Below are positions 10,710-20,103 of a stretch of 64,000 bases of DNA, piece after piece. Source of the stretch: Streptomyces flaveolus (GTDB lineage Bacteria > Actinomycetota > Actinomycetes > Streptomycetales > Streptomycetaceae); the NCBI RefSeq assembly GCF_014648815.1, contig NZ_BMRV01000002.1:62001-126000 (forward strand), written 5' to 3'. Below the pieces are notes generated by a model that was given only the letters and a program-made list of their open reading frames with translations, did no database searches and was not told where the DNA came from. Both the position numbers and the translations under genes were made by a program. Position 1 is the first letter of the stretch; every line of letters begins with the position of its first letter.

Positions 10710-12299
10710 TCACTTGGCGGTGGACGGGGCGTCCTCGCCGAGCAGCTTGCCGTCCGAGGTCTCGAACTGCTTCTTGAACGACGTGATCGCCTCGGCGACG
10801 GCCTGCAGGGTGTCGTCGGACATCTTGCCGCCCTCGCGGATGGAGGTCATGAGGCCCTGCTCCTGGCGGTGCAGGTACTCCAGCAGCTCCTTCTCGAAGC
10901 GGCGGATGTCGGCGACGGGCACCTCGTCCATCTTGCCGGTGGTGCCGGCCCAGACGGAGACGACCTGGTCCTCGGTGGACATCGGCTGGTACTGGTCCTG
11001 CTTCAGCAGCTCGACCATGCGCTGACCGCGCTCCAGCTGCGACTTCGACGCGGCGTCCAGGTCGGAGCCGAAGGCGGCGAACGCCTCGAGCTCACGGAAC
11101 TGGGCGAGGTCCACGCGCAGTCGGCCGGAGACCTGCTTCATGGCCTTGTGCTGGGCGGAGCCACCGACGCGGGAGACCGAGATACCGACGTTCAGGGCCG
11201 GACGCTGGCCGGCGTTGAACAGGTCGGACTCCAGGAAGCACTGGCCGTCGGTGATGGAGATGACGTTGGTCGGGATGAACGCCGACACGTCGTTGGCCTT
11301 GGTCTCGACGATCGGCAGACCCGTCATGGAACCGGCGCCCATGTCGTCGGAGAGCTTGGCGCAGCGCTCCAGCAGACGGGAGTGCAGGTAGAAGACGTCG
11401 CCCGGGTAGGCCTCGCGGCCCGGCGGGCGGCGCAGCAGCAGCGACACGGCGCGGTAGGCGTCGGCCTGCTTCGACAGGTCGTCGAAGATGATCAGGACGT
11501 GCTTGCCCTCGTACATCCACTGCTGGCCGATGGCCGAGCCGGTGTACGGCGCCAGGTACTTGAAGCCGGCCGGGTCGGACGCCGGGGCGGCCACAATGGT
11601 CGTGTACTCCAGCGCGCCGTTCTCCTCCAGCGCGCGGCGGACCGACGCGATGGTGGAGCCCTTCTGGCCGATGGCGACGTAGATGCAGCGGACCTGCTTG
11701 TTCGGGTCGCCGGTGCGCCAGTTGTCGCGCTGGTTGATGATCGTGTCGACGGCCAGGGCGGTCTTGCCGGTCTGGCGGTCGCCGATGATCAGCTGACGCT
11801 GACCGCGGCCGATCGGGGTCATGGCGTCGACGGCCTTGTAGCCCGTCTCCATCGGCTCGTGCACCGACTTGCGCTGCATGACCGTGGGTGCCTGCAGTTC
11901 GAGGGCGCGGCGACCGCTGGTCTCGATCTCGCCGAGGCCGTCGATCGGGTTGCCGAGGGGGTCGACCACGCGGCCGAGGTAGCCCTCGCCCACGGCGACC
12001 GACAGGACCTCGCCGGTGCGGGTGACCGGCTGGCCCTCCTCGATACCGCTGAACTCACCGAGGATGACGCAACCGATCTCGCGCTCCTCCAGGTTGAGGG
12101 CGAGGCCGAGGGTGCCGTCCTCGAACTTCAGCAGTTCGTTGGCCATGGCCGAGGGAAGACCCTCGACCTTCGCGATGCCGTCGCCGGCAAGGGTGACCGT
12201 ACCGACCTCCTCGCGCGAGGCCGCGTCCGGCTTGTACGACTGGACGAAGTTCTCCAGTGCGTCCCGGATCTCCTCCGGCCGGATCGTGAGCTCCGCCAT
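10710..12299 (-). CDS. atpA: ATP synthase F1 alpha subunit
   Basis: 529 aa from ATG 12299 ([18 protein letters not shown]). A longer frame continues upstream but has no homology to the family, and 529 aa is the normal length. The non-catalytic nucleotide site shows [13 protein letters not shown], and the conserved segment [15 protein letters not shown] is present. Together with beta it forms the F1 hexamer on the cytoplasmic face of the membrane. A 183-bp gap separates it from atpH, larger than elsewhere in this operon. Confidence 0.97.
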   Translation of the reverse strand: MAELTIRPEEIRDALENFVQSYKPDAASREEVGTVTLAGDGIAKVEGLPSAMANELLKFEDGTLGLALNLEEREIGCVILGEFSGIEEGQPVTRTGEVLSVAVGEGYLGRVVDPLGNPIDGLGEIETSGRRALELQAPTVMQRKSVHEPMETGYKAVDAMTPIGRGQRQLIIGDRQTGKTALAVDTIINQRDNWRTGDPNKQVRCIYVAIGQKGSTIASVRRALEENGALEYTTIVAAPASDPAGFKYLAPYTGSAIGQQWMYEGKHVLIIFDDLSKQADAYRAVSLLLRRPPGREAYPGDVFYLHSRLLERCAKLSDDMGAGSMTGLPIVETKANDVSAFIPTNVISITDGQCFLESDLFNAGQRPALNVGISVSRVGGSAQHKAMKQVSGRLRVDLAQFRELEAFAAFGSDLDAASKSQLERGQRMVELLKQDQYQPMSTEDQVVSVWAGTTGKMDEVPVADIRRFEKELLEYLHRQEQGLMTSIREGGKMSDDTLQAVAEAITSFKKQFETSDGKLLGEDAPSTAK

Positions 12300-12482
12300 C
12301 TGAGTTCCCTGCTCTCCTTGTTGGGCCCGAAGTTTCACTTGGGGGGTATTCCACGAGTCGGGACTCCCCCCAGTAAGAGGTGAATCCTCTGCACGGCCCA
12401 ACCAGGGCCGTCGTAAGTACGTACTGCTTGTTGTGCTGTGCCGTCGGCCGCCGGCGACGTGTCGCCGTGGCCGCCGTGGCCG
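12300..12482 (-). other. 183-bp untranslated gap between atpH and atpA with weak hairpin
   Basis: Most atp genes here overlap or lie within 75 bp, but this gap is 183 bp. It holds an imperfect inverted repeat near 12340-12371 (GGGGGG...CCCCCC with two mismatches) and a GGGCC/GGCCC pair near 12397-12411. It could be an RNA processing or stabilising element that adjusts F1 versus Fo stoichiometry. No gene or clear promoter is visible. Confidence 0.4.
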
Positions 12483-13298
12483 CTAGCCCGCCAGGCGGCG
12501 GCCGGCGTCCTCCAGGCGGTCCGCGATGGAGCCGTTGATGACCTCGTCACCGACCTGCACCCGGATCCCGCCGAGGACCTCGGGGTCCACGTCGAGGTTG
12601 AGGTGCATCGGACGGCCGTAGATCTTCGCGAGGGCGGCGCCGAGGCGCTGCTTCTGCGTGTCGCTCAGCGGCACCGCCGAGGTGACGACGGCGACCATCC
12701 GGTCTCGCCGGTCGGCGGCGAGCTTGGACAGGGACTCGAGTCCCGACTCCAGGCTACGTCCCCGCGGCGCGGTCACAAGGCGCGTCACCAGACGCTCCGT
12801 GGTCCGCTCCGCCCGGCCGCCGAGCAGGCTGCGCAGCAGCTCGCCCTTGGCCGAGGTGGTGGCCGACCGGTTGGTCAGCGCGGCGCGCAGCTCGGTGTTC
12901 GAGGCGACGATCCGGCCGAACCGGAACAGCTCGTCCTCGACGTTGTCGAGCCGGCCCCGCTTCTGCGCGGCGGTGAGGTCGGCGGTGTTCGCCAGCTCCT
13001 CCAGCGCGTCCACCAGGTCGCGGGACTGCGACCAGCGGGAGCGCACCATGCCGGACACCAGGTCGGCGGCGGGGCCGCTGATCTGGGTGCCGAGGAGGCG
13101 CTGGGCGAGCTCGGCCTTGGCCTCGCCGGCCTGCGCCGGGTCGGTCAGGACCCGACGCAGCGACACCTCGCGGTGGAGCAGCGCGGTGACGGAGGCCAGC
13201 TCGTCGGCGAGCGAGCCGGCGTCCACGGACGTGGAGTCCGTCAGCGCGTCGAGACGCTCACGTGCGGCGGCCAGGGCCTCGCGGCTCGCTCCGTTCAT
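12483..13298 (-). CDS. atpH: ATP synthase F1 delta subunit, long actinobacterial form
   Basis: 271 aa, about 90 residues longer than E. coli delta, as in other streptomycetes. The N-terminal helical domain begins MNGASREALAAARERLDAL, and the C-terminal domain carries the conserved end DVDPEVLGGIRVQVGDEVINGS. It joins the peripheral stalk (b subunits) to the top of the alpha-beta hexamer. Its start overlaps the atpF stop by 4 bp. Confidence 0.95.
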   Translation of the reverse strand: MNGASREALAAARERLDALTDSTSVDAGSLADELASVTALLHREVSLRRVLTDPAQAGEAKAELAQRLLGTQISGPAADLVSGMVRSRWSQSRDLVDALEELANTADLTAAQKRGRLDNVEDELFRFGRIVASNTELRAALTNRSATTSAKGELLRSLLGGRAERTTERLVTRLVTAPRGRSLESGLESLSKLAADRRDRMVAVVTSAVPLSDTQKQRLGAALAKIYGRPMHLNLDVDPEVLGGIRVQVGDEVINGSIADRLEDAGRRLAG

Positions 13299-13852
13299 CG
13301 CGTGGCCTCGGCCTTCGTCGCCTTGTCGTCGAGCTCGTCCAGGAAGCGGTCGATGACGCGGCTCTGCCGGGCGTGGTCCTCGAGGGACTCGCCGACGAGC
13401 CTGCCGGCCAGGTCGGTCGCCAGCTTGCCGACGTCCTGGCGCAGCGCCGAAGCGGCGGCCTTGCGGTCGGCCTGGATCTGGGCGTGACCGGCGGCGATGA
13501 TCTCCTCACGCTGCCGCTGGCCTTCCGCGCGCATCTCGGCGATGAGCGTGGCGCCCTGCTCCTGCGCCTCCTGGCGCAGTCGCGCGGCCTCGTGCCGGGC
13601 CTCGGCGAGCTGGGCCTTGTACTGCTCGAGGACGCTCTGGGCCTCGGTCTGCGCGGCCTCGGCCTTCTCGATACCGCCCTCGATGGCCTCGCGACGCTCT
13701 TCCAGAACCTTGTTGATGTTCGGGAGGAGCTTCCAGGCGAGGAAGCCGAAGACGATGACGAAGGCGATGAGGCCGATGACGAGCTCGGGGATCGGCGGGA
13801 CGAGGGGGTTCTCTGCCTCCCCCTCAGCCGCCAGAATGAGCAGCTGGCTCAT
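13295..13852 (-). CDS. atpF: ATP synthase Fo b subunit
   Basis: 185 aa. One N-terminal transmembrane helix (residues 21-43, ELVIGLIAFVIVFGFLAWKL) is followed by a long Glu/Ala/Arg-rich coiled coil (about residues 45-160). This is the stator arm that holds delta and the alpha-beta hexamer still. A short N-terminal stretch MSQLLILAAEGEAENPL precedes the helix. Its end overlaps atpH by ATGA. Confidence 0.96.
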   Translation of the reverse strand: MSQLLILAAEGEAENPLVPPIPELVIGLIAFVIVFGFLAWKLLPNINKVLEERREAIEGGIEKAEAAQTEAQSVLEQYKAQLAEARHEAARLRQEAQEQGATLIAEMRAEGQRQREEIIAAGHAQIQADRKAAASALRQDVGKLATDLAGRLVGESLEDHARQSRVIDRFLDELDDKATKAEATR

Positions 13853-13896
13853 GTCGTTGCCTTTCGTCTGGGTTGCTGGTCGTCAGCCTGAAGTGA

Positions 13897-14154
<258 letters not shown>

Positions 14155-14210
14155 TTACGGACCGGTGGGGGTTGGCCACCGGACGACCAGGTGTTGGGGG
14201 TACGGGACGC

Positions 14211-15032
14211 TCAGTGGTGCTCGGCGAGGGCGCCCTGGATGTAGGTGCAGGTCAGGAGCACGAAGACGTATGCCTGCAGTGCCTGGATGAAGAGCTCGAA
14301 GGCCGTCATCACGATCGTCATGATGAACGAGACGCCGGCGTAGGCGATGCCGATGCCGTTCAGCAGGTACCAGCTGGCGATCGTGAAGAGCAGCAGCAGG
14401 GTGTGACCCGCGAACATGTTCGCGAACAGCCGGACGGCGTGGGTGAACGGCCGGACGAAGAGGTTCGAGAAGAACTCGATGGTCATGGCCAACGGCAGCA
14501 CTGCACCGAGCGACTTGTCGTAGCCGGTCACGTTCTTGAAGAAGCCGACGAAGCCATGCCGCTTGAACGTCAGCGAGACCCACAGGATGTAGACGATCAG
14601 GGCCAGCACCAGCGGGTACGAGATGATGCCGGTGACGGGGAACTGGGCGACCGGGATGATCGACCAGAGGTTCATCATCCAGACGAAGAAGAAGAGCGAG
14701 ACGACCAGCGGGACGTACTTCTCGCCTTCCTTCTTGCCGATGGTCTCGTACACGACGCCGCGCCGGATGAAGTCGTAACCGGCCTCGGCGACCATCTGGA
14801 GCTTGCCCGGGACGACCTTCGGCTTGCGGAAGGCGGCCCAGAAGAAGCCGATGATGACGACCGAGCCGAGCAGCGCCAGCAGCATCGTCTTGTTGAAGTA
14901 GACGTTGCTGTCCGCGTCGCCCCAGAGGGGCTCGAACAGGAACGAGTGCAGGCCGGGAGCCGGGAAGCCACAGCCGTCGAAGATGTGGCAGTCGGTCTCG
15001 AAGGCGAGCACCTGCGTCGGGTCAGCACTCAC
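14211..15032 (-). CDS. atpB: ATP synthase Fo a subunit
   Basis: 273 aa from GTG 15032 (VSADPTQVLAFETDCHIF), chosen because AAGGAG lies 7 bp upstream; an ATG at 15068 would add 12 residues without an RBS. Six or so transmembrane helices are visible. The essential Arg lies in PFTHAVRLFANMFAGHTLLL, and the last helix ends FVLLTCTYIQGALAEHH. It forms the proton half-channels next to the c ring. Confidence 0.95.
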   Translation of the reverse strand: MSADPTQVLAFETDCHIFDGCGFPAPGLHSFLFEPLWGDADSNVYFNKTMLLALLGSVVIIGFFWAAFRKPKVVPGKLQMVAEAGYDFIRRGVVYETIGKKEGEKYVPLVVSLFFFVWMMNLWSIIPVAQFPVTGIISYPLVLALIVYILWVSLTFKRHGFVGFFKNVTGYDKSLGAVLPLAMTIEFFSNLFVRPFTHAVRLFANMFAGHTLLLLFTIASWYLLNGIGIAYAGVSFIMTIVMTAFELFIQALQAYVFVLLTCTYIQGALAEHH

Positions 15033-15257
15033 CGCGGGCTCCTTCAGCGTGGCGCATGGATACGGCAACCTCGTTGTGTCGGCGCGGCGCGGGGCCGCAG
15101 TTCGGCACGGGACTGGTGTTACGGATGTGGGGGCGGCTGTGGGGCATCTCGCCTCGCGATTGAGCAGGCGTCAGCGCGAATGCCCGCGCCCGCGATGCCG
15201 CAGTTGGCACCGGACGATAGCAGGACTTCACATGCCTCTTTATCCCGGCCCTACCCC

Positions 15258-15692
15258 TCACGACGAGTGGCCCGTCTTTTCGGGCTTTTTGCCCGACGGT
15301 TCAGGCTCGACGTAGAGAATCTTGGACTTCATGTGGGCCCGCGTCTGCGCCGCGATCCATGCCAGCGTGACGGCGACCAAGGTGATCGCGAAGGACCGGG
15401 GGTTGAACAGCGTCGTGTTCTTGAAGACGGCGAGGAAGACGAACAGCAGCAGGATCTGTGCCGCGTAGAGCATCAGGCCCATCGCCTGGAAAAGGTGCGG
15501 AAGCGATTTGGCGGTGCGCTGCAGAACGTAGAGACCGATACCCATGAAGAGCATCGCCACCACGGTCGCGACGACGGCTCCGACCGCCCCCTTGCCGCCG
15601 GCGACCACGGCGCTGACGACGGCGGCAACAGCGCCGACGGCAGCCGTGGGCACGGCAGCCTGAAGCAAGATCCGGACGTCATTGGACGGCAT
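15258..15692 (-). CDS. atpI: ATP synthase I protein
   Basis: 144 aa from ATG 15692 (MPSNDVRILLQAAVPTA), the usual length; upstream in-frame codons lack an RBS. Four hydrophobic segments are visible (about residues 10-28, 32-52, 70-90, 97-115), followed by a Lys/Glu/Pro tail. AtpI proteins assist assembly of the c ring. It is the first gene of the atp operon, preceded by a roughly 290-bp promoter region and followed by atpB after 225 bp. Confidence 0.9.
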   Translation of the reverse strand: MPSNDVRILLQAAVPTAAVGAVAAVVSAVVAGGKGAVGAVVATVVAMLFMGIGLYVLQRTAKSLPHLFQAMGLMLYAAQILLLFVFLAVFKNTTLFNPRSFAITLVAVTLAWIAAQTRAHMKSKILYVEPEPSGKKPEKTGHSS

Positions 15693-15979
15693 GGCGGCAA
15701 CTCCGCTTTTCGCAGGGGGCAGTGTGTCGTCATGGACGAGCGTAGTCCCGGGCCGAACGGAGTCCTGACGGCCAAGAGACCGTCGCACTACGGTCCTTAG
15801 GCTCTACCCGGGGGTTCTCGTGAACCGTATCACAAACTATTTGATGAGGTCTTTACCTGAGGGTGTGCTTGCTGTCACACATGAGAGTGACAGTGCGCGT
15901 CTGTGCAATTACCGCACCGACTTGTCTGGTATTACGGCGCTTTGTTCCACCACGAGTTGGCAATGCTCTCGTCAGATTC
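15693..15979 (-). promoter_or_regulatory. Promoter region of the atp operon
   Basis: 287 bp without a gene, distinctly AT-richer than its surroundings near 15820-15960. Read on the minus strand, TAAAGA and TGATAC are separated by 17 bp near 15830-15860 and could be -35 and -10 boxes, but other choices exist. A CTGTCACTCTCATGTGTGACAG inverted repeat near 15872-15893 could be a regulatory site. No open frame with codon bias is visible. Confidence 0.5.
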
Positions 15980-17269
15980 TTACCTTGTGCCCGAGCGGGG
16001 GCCGACGGCGGTCGCGCCGTTGACACCCGAGACACCGGCGGCGACGGGGACGCGGTCCTCCGCCTCGTCCGCGGCGGCCGGCGCCTCGGCGGCCGCCTTC
16101 CTGCGGCGCCGGTAGCGCGGCGGCACGAAGTGCTCGGCCCAGCGCGGGGCGCGGGGGGTGAAGCGGGGCAGCAGGAGCAGCACCAGGCCGATCGCGCTGA
16201 GGAAGACGACGCCCAGCACGATCCACATCGACGCCGAGTTGACGGAGTAGGCGAGCGCGCCGAAGGCGATCAGCGCCGACCAGAAGTACATGATCAGCAC
16301 CGCGCGGCTGTGGGAGTGCCCGACCTCCAGCAGCCGGTGGTGCAGGTGCCCCCGGTCCGCGGCGAACGGCGACTGGCCGCGCCAGGTGCGCCGCACGATC
16401 GCGAGGATCAGGTCGGCGGCCGGGATGGCGATGATGGTCAGCGGCATCAGCAGCGGGATGTACACCGGCACCATCTGGTGCACGGCGTTGCGCTCGGAAC
16501 CGGAGAACAGCTTCATCACGTCCGGGTCGACCTGCCCGGTGACCGAGATGGCGCCGGCCGCGAGGATGAGCCCGATCAGCATCGAGCCGGAGTCGCCCAT
16601 GAAGATCCGGGCGGGGTGCATGTTGTGCGGCAGGAAGCCCAGGCACATGCCCATGAGGATGGCGGCGAACAGCGTGGCCGGGGCGGCGGCCTCGATGCCG
16701 TACGAGTACCAGATCCGGTAGGCGTACATGAAGAACGCGGCCGCCGCGATGCACACCATGCCGGAGGCCAGCCCGTCGAGGCCGTCCACGAAGTTGACCG
16801 CGTTGATGGTGATGACCACCAGCGCGACGGTGAGCAGCGTGCCCTGCCACTGGGTCAGGGCCACCGTCCCCACGCCCGGCACCGGGATCCACAGGATGGT
16901 CAGACCCTGCACCACCATCACACCGGCGGCGATCATCTGGCCGCCCAGCTTGATCAGGGCGTCGATCTCGAACTTGTCGTCCAGGACGCCGATCAGCCAG
17001 ATCAGGGCGGCCCCGGAGAGCAGGGCCCGCGGCTCGTTGGACTTCTCGAAGACCTCGTTGAGGTTCGTGAGGTGGTCGGCGACCAGCAGGCCCGCGCACA
17101 GCCCGAAGAACATCGCGATCCCGCCGAGCCGCGGAGTGGGTTCCCGGTGCACGTCACGCGCCCGGATCTCCGGCATCGCTCCCGCCACGATCGCGAACTT
17201 CCGTACCGGCCCTGTCAGCAGATACGTCACCGCGGCCGTGACGCAGAGCGTCAGCAGGTATTCACGCAC
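15980..17269 (-). CDS. Undecaprenyl-phosphate sugar-1-phosphate transferase (WecA/TagO/MraY family)
   Basis: About 429 aa from GTG 17269 (VREYLLTLCVTAAVTYLLTG), with GGGGAAG just upstream; GTG 17281 is an alternative. About ten transmembrane helices. Family motifs: HREPTPRLGG, the Mg-binding NAVNFVDGLDGLA, RIFMGDSGSM, and the sugar-selectivity motif RGHLHHRL typical of the WecA/TagO branch rather than MraY. It attaches N-acetylglucosamine or a related sugar phosphate to undecaprenyl phosphate, starting teichoic acid or another wall glycan. The C-terminal tail is a charged Ala/Arg-rich extension. It sits upstream of the atp operon on the same strand. Confidence 0.93.
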   Translation of the reverse strand: MREYLLTLCVTAAVTYLLTGPVRKFAIVAGAMPEIRARDVHREPTPRLGGIAMFFGLCAGLLVADHLTNLNEVFEKSNEPRALLSGAALIWLIGVLDDKFEIDALIKLGGQMIAAGVMVVQGLTILWIPVPGVGTVALTQWQGTLLTVALVVITINAVNFVDGLDGLASGMVCIAAAAFFMYAYRIWYSYGIEAAAPATLFAAILMGMCLGFLPHNMHPARIFMGDSGSMLIGLILAAGAISVTGQVDPDVMKLFSGSERNAVHQMVPVYIPLLMPLTIIAIPAADLILAIVRRTWRGQSPFAADRGHLHHRLLEVGHSHSRAVLIMYFWSALIAFGALAYSVNSASMWIVLGVVFLSAIGLVLLLLPRFTPRAPRWAEHFVPPRYRRRRKAAAEAPAAADEAEDRVPVAAGVSGVNGATAVGPRSGTR

Positions 17270-17399
17270 GGGCTTCCCCACAGGTCTCGCTGGCCATTCC
17301 CAGCCCCACACCCTAGCGATGCGCGCATATGAGTGAGGACTTCCGGGTAGCGACGATGGTTGCACGAGTGGCTGTGCACAGGTGTGCCCCTACCCCGCC

Positions 17400-18653
17400 T
17401 CAGCCCGGATACGGCGGGAATTCCGCGGTGAGGTCCCGCACGCCGTCCCGCGCCGCGGCGGGGTCCGTGGCGCCCCGCACCACCCCCGCGACCAGCGTGG
17501 CCACCGTCCGCATCTCCCGCTCCCCCATGCCCTGCGTGGTCAGCGCCGCCGTGCCCAGGCGCAGGCCCCGGACGTCCGCGTGCGGCAGCGCGCAGCAGTC
17601 CAGCACGATCCCGGCCGCCGCCAGCCGCCCCCGCGCAGCCCTGCCGTCGACGCCGAGCGGGGCGGGGTCGACGGTGAGCAGGTGGGTTTCGGTGCCGCCG
17701 GTGGTGACGACGAACCCCTCCGCGGCGAGGTGGGCGGCGAGGGTGCGGGCGTTGGCGACCACCTGATGGGCGTACGCGGCGAAGGCCGGGGTCGACGCCT
17801 CGCCGAACGCGACGGCCTTCGCGGCGATGGTGTGCATCTGCGCGCCGCCCTGTGTGAAGGGGAACACGGCCCGGTCGACCCGCTCGGCGAGTTCGCTCCC
17901 GCAGAGGATCATGCCGCCGCGCGGGCCGCGCAGCACCTTGTGCGTGGTGGCGCAGACGATGTCGGCGTACGGCACCGGGCTGGGCGCCGCTCCCCCGGCC
18001 ACCAGGCCGATCGGGTGCGCGGCGTCCGCGATCAGATAGGCGCCGACCTCGTCGGCCACGTCGCGGAAGAAGGCGTGGTCCAGGTGGCGGGGGTAGGCGA
18101 TCGACCCGCACACGATCGCCTTGGGCCGGTGCGTGCGGGCCAGGGTGCGCACCTGGTCGTGGTCGACGAGCCCGGTCTCCGCGTCGACGCCGTAGCCGAC
18201 GAAGTCGAACCAGCGGCCGGAGAAGTTGGCGGGCGCACCGTGCGTGAGGTGACCGCCGTACGGCAGGCCGAGCGCGAGGACCGTGTCGCCGGGGCGCAGC
18301 AGTGCGGCGTAGGCGGCGAGCACGGCGGAGGAGCCGGAGTGGGACTGCACGTTGGCGTGCTCGGCGCCGAACAGGGCCTGGGCCCGCTCGACCGCGAGCC
18401 GCTCGGCCACGTCGACGATCTCGCACCCGCCGTGGTGCCGGGCGCCCGGGTAGCCCTCGGCGTACTTGTTGGCGAGCGGGGAGCCGAGGGCGGCCAGCAC
18501 GGCGGGGGACGTGAAGTTCTCGGCGGCGATCAGCTGGAGCGTCGTCGACTGCCGGCGGCGTTCGGCGAGCAGGACCTCGGCCAGCTCGGGATCCTGCCGC
18601 AGCAGTTCCTCGAAGATGCTGCGACCGGCCTCGAGGGCGTGGGTGACCGACAT
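17400..18653 (-). CDS. glyA: Serine hydroxymethyltransferase (GlyA-like)
   Basis: 417 aa. The PLP lysine is Lys239 in CATTHKVLRGPRGG. Other SHMT motifs are AAENFTSPAVLAALGSPLANKYAEGYPG and YGGHLTHG. The cofactor-aspartate segment reads DAAHPIGLVAGG where most SHMTs have DxAHIAGLVA; the Asp and His are kept. The enzyme converts serine to glycine while loading tetrahydrofolate. Start ATG 18653 is followed by MSVTHALEAGRS. It lies 78 bp beyond the phosphatase-like gene on the same strand. A second SHMT elsewhere in the genome would be expected. Confidence 0.88.
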   Translation of the reverse strand: MSVTHALEAGRSIFEELLRQDPELAEVLLAERRRQSTTLQLIAAENFTSPAVLAALGSPLANKYAEGYPGARHHGGCEIVDVAERLAVERAQALFGAEHANVQSHSGSSAVLAAYAALLRPGDTVLALGLPYGGHLTHGAPANFSGRWFDFVGYGVDAETGLVDHDQVRTLARTHRPKAIVCGSIAYPRHLDHAFFRDVADEVGAYLIADAAHPIGLVAGGAAPSPVPYADIVCATTHKVLRGPRGGMILCGSELAERVDRAVFPFTQGGAQMHTIAAKAVAFGEASTPAFAAYAHQVVANARTLAAHLAAEGFVVTTGGTETHLLTVDPAPLGVDGRAARGRLAAAGIVLDCCALPHADVRGLRLGTAALTTQGMGEREMRTVATLVAGVVRGATDPAAARDGVRDLTAEFPPYPG

Positions 18654-18731
18654 GGTGAGCTCCGGGCGTGCGTCGACGGTGACGTACGACCAATGTAGGC
18701 CCGGAAAGTCGTGAATGCCCGAGTTACTGCG

Positions 18732-19409
18732 TCACGTCCGCGCGGCGACCCCGGTCAGGGCCGTGACCACCGGGTCCAACGCCTGGTGTATCTCGTCCCC
18801 GATCGACCGGAAGAACGTCAGCGGCGCCCCGTACGGGTCGTACACCTCGTCCGCCTCCGCCGTCGGCGCCAGAAGCCACCCGCGTAGAGCCGCCGCAGCG
18901 CGCACCAGCGCGCGCGCACGCGCGACCACGCCCTCGTCCAGGGACGGCAGGGTCGCGGGGTCGATGGCGTTCACCAGGCGGGTGAACTCCTTGAGCGTGA
19001 AGGTGCGCAGCCCCGCCGAGTGCCCCATGGAGATGACCTGCGCCCGGTGGTCCCGCGTCGCCGTCAGCACCAGGTCGGCCCGGATCACGTGCTCGTCGAG
19101 CAGCTCACGCCCGGTGAAGCCGGCCGTGTCCGCGCCGAACTCCGCGAGGACCGTCTCCGCGTTCGCCTCCATGGGCGCGCCTTCGTGACCCCAGGTGCCC
19201 GCGCTCTCCACGACGAGGCCGCCGCCCAGGACGCCCAGCCGCTCCGTCACGAAATGCCGGGTCAGCCGCTCGGTGATGGGCGAGCGGCAGACGTTTCCCG
19301 TGCTGACGTGGAGGATGCGGAAGCTGTCGCGCGGAAAGCCGAAGGTCGTCGTCACCTCCGCGGCGCGTTCCCCGATGCCTATGCCACGCCCCGTCCCAGG
19401 GGCCGTCAA
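18732..19409 (-). CDS. Low-molecular-weight protein-tyrosine-phosphatase homologue lacking the nucleophile Cys
   Basis: 225 aa if it starts at TTG 19409, which has GAGGTGG 5 bp upstream and overlaps the tsaC stop (TTGA). The P-loop reads STGNVCRSP at residues 36-44: the first residue of the Cys-X5-Arg loop is Ser36, while Cys41 and Arg42 are kept. The general-acid motif DPY (VYDPYGAPLTFF) is present near the C-terminus. So the fold and phosphate-binding loop are intact but the catalytic nucleophile is Ser (AGC codon at 19304-19302). It is probably a phosphate- or phosphotyrosine-binding pseudo-enzyme. Coupling to tsaC suggests a link to the tRNA or nucleotide work of that gene. Confidence 0.85.
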   Translation of the reverse strand: MTAPGTGRGIGIGERAAEVTTTFGFPRDSFRILHVSTGNVCRSPITERLTRHFVTERLGVLGGGLVVESAGTWGHEGAPMEANAETVLAEFGADTAGFTGRELLDEHVIRADLVLTATRDHRAQVISMGHSAGLRTFTLKEFTRLVNAIDPATLPSLDEGVVARARALVRAAAALRGWLLAPTAEADEVYDPYGAPLTFFRSIGDEIHQALDPVVTALTGVAART

Positions 19410-20053
19410 TTCGCCACCTCGAGGTCGGGTACCACCTTGCGCAGCTCCTCCGCCGACAGCGCGCCCGCGCGCAGCAGCACCGGCACCTCGCCGGTGACGT
19501 CGACGATGGACGACGGGACGTTGCCGGGGGTGGGGCCCCCGTCGAGGTAGACGGAGACGGAGTCGCCGAGCATCTGCTGGGCGGCGTCGCAGTCCTCCGG
19601 CGCCGGGTGACCGGTCAGGTTGGCGGAGGAGACGGCCATGGGGCCGAACTCGGTGAGCAACTCGATGGCGACGGGGTGCAGCGGCATCCGCACGGCGACC
19701 GTGCCGCGGGTCTCGCCGAGGTCCCACTGCAGCGAGGGCTGGTGCTTGGCGACGAGGGTCAGCGCGCCCGGCCAGAAGGCGTCGACCAGCTCCCAGGCCT
19801 TCTCCGAGAAGTCGGTGACCAGGCCGTGCAGGGTGTTCGGGGAGCCGATCAGGACGGGGCTGGGCATGTTGCGGCCGCGGCCCTTGGCCTCCAGCAGGTC
19901 ACCGACGGCCTCCGACGAGAACGCGTCGGCGCCGATGCCGTACACCGTGTCCGTGGGCAGCACCACGAGCTCGCCACGGCGGACGGCGGACGCGGCCTCA
20001 CGCAGACCGGTCACACGGTCGGTCGCGTCGTTGGTGTCGTATCGCCGAGCCAT
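19406..20053 (-). CDS. tsaC: L-threonylcarbamoyladenylate synthase (Sua5/YrdC/TsaC)
   Basis: 215 aa. The YrdC domain begins LREAASAVRRGELVVLPTDTVYGIGADAFS, with the KGR motif LEAKGRGRNMPSPVLI and SSANLTGHPAP. It makes threonylcarbamoyl-AMP from threonine, bicarbonate and ATP for t6A37 of ANN-decoding tRNAs. It follows prmC after 50 bp and its stop overlaps the start of the phosphatase homologue. An RF1-PrmC-TsaC order is common in actinobacteria. Confidence 0.94.
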   Translation of the reverse strand: MARRYDTNDATDRVTGLREAASAVRRGELVVLPTDTVYGIGADAFSSEAVGDLLEAKGRGRNMPSPVLIGSPNTLHGLVTDFSEKAWELVDAFWPGALTLVAKHQPSLQWDLGETRGTVAVRMPLHPVAIELLTEFGPMAVSSANLTGHPAPEDCDAAQQMLGDSVSVYLDGGPTPGNVPSSIVDVTGEVPVLLRAGALSAEELRKVVPDLEVAN

Positions 20054-20103
20054 TTAGCGGGCCTCCTCGTACACGTACTGCGGGGTCGAAGTCATCGGGG
20101 CGT

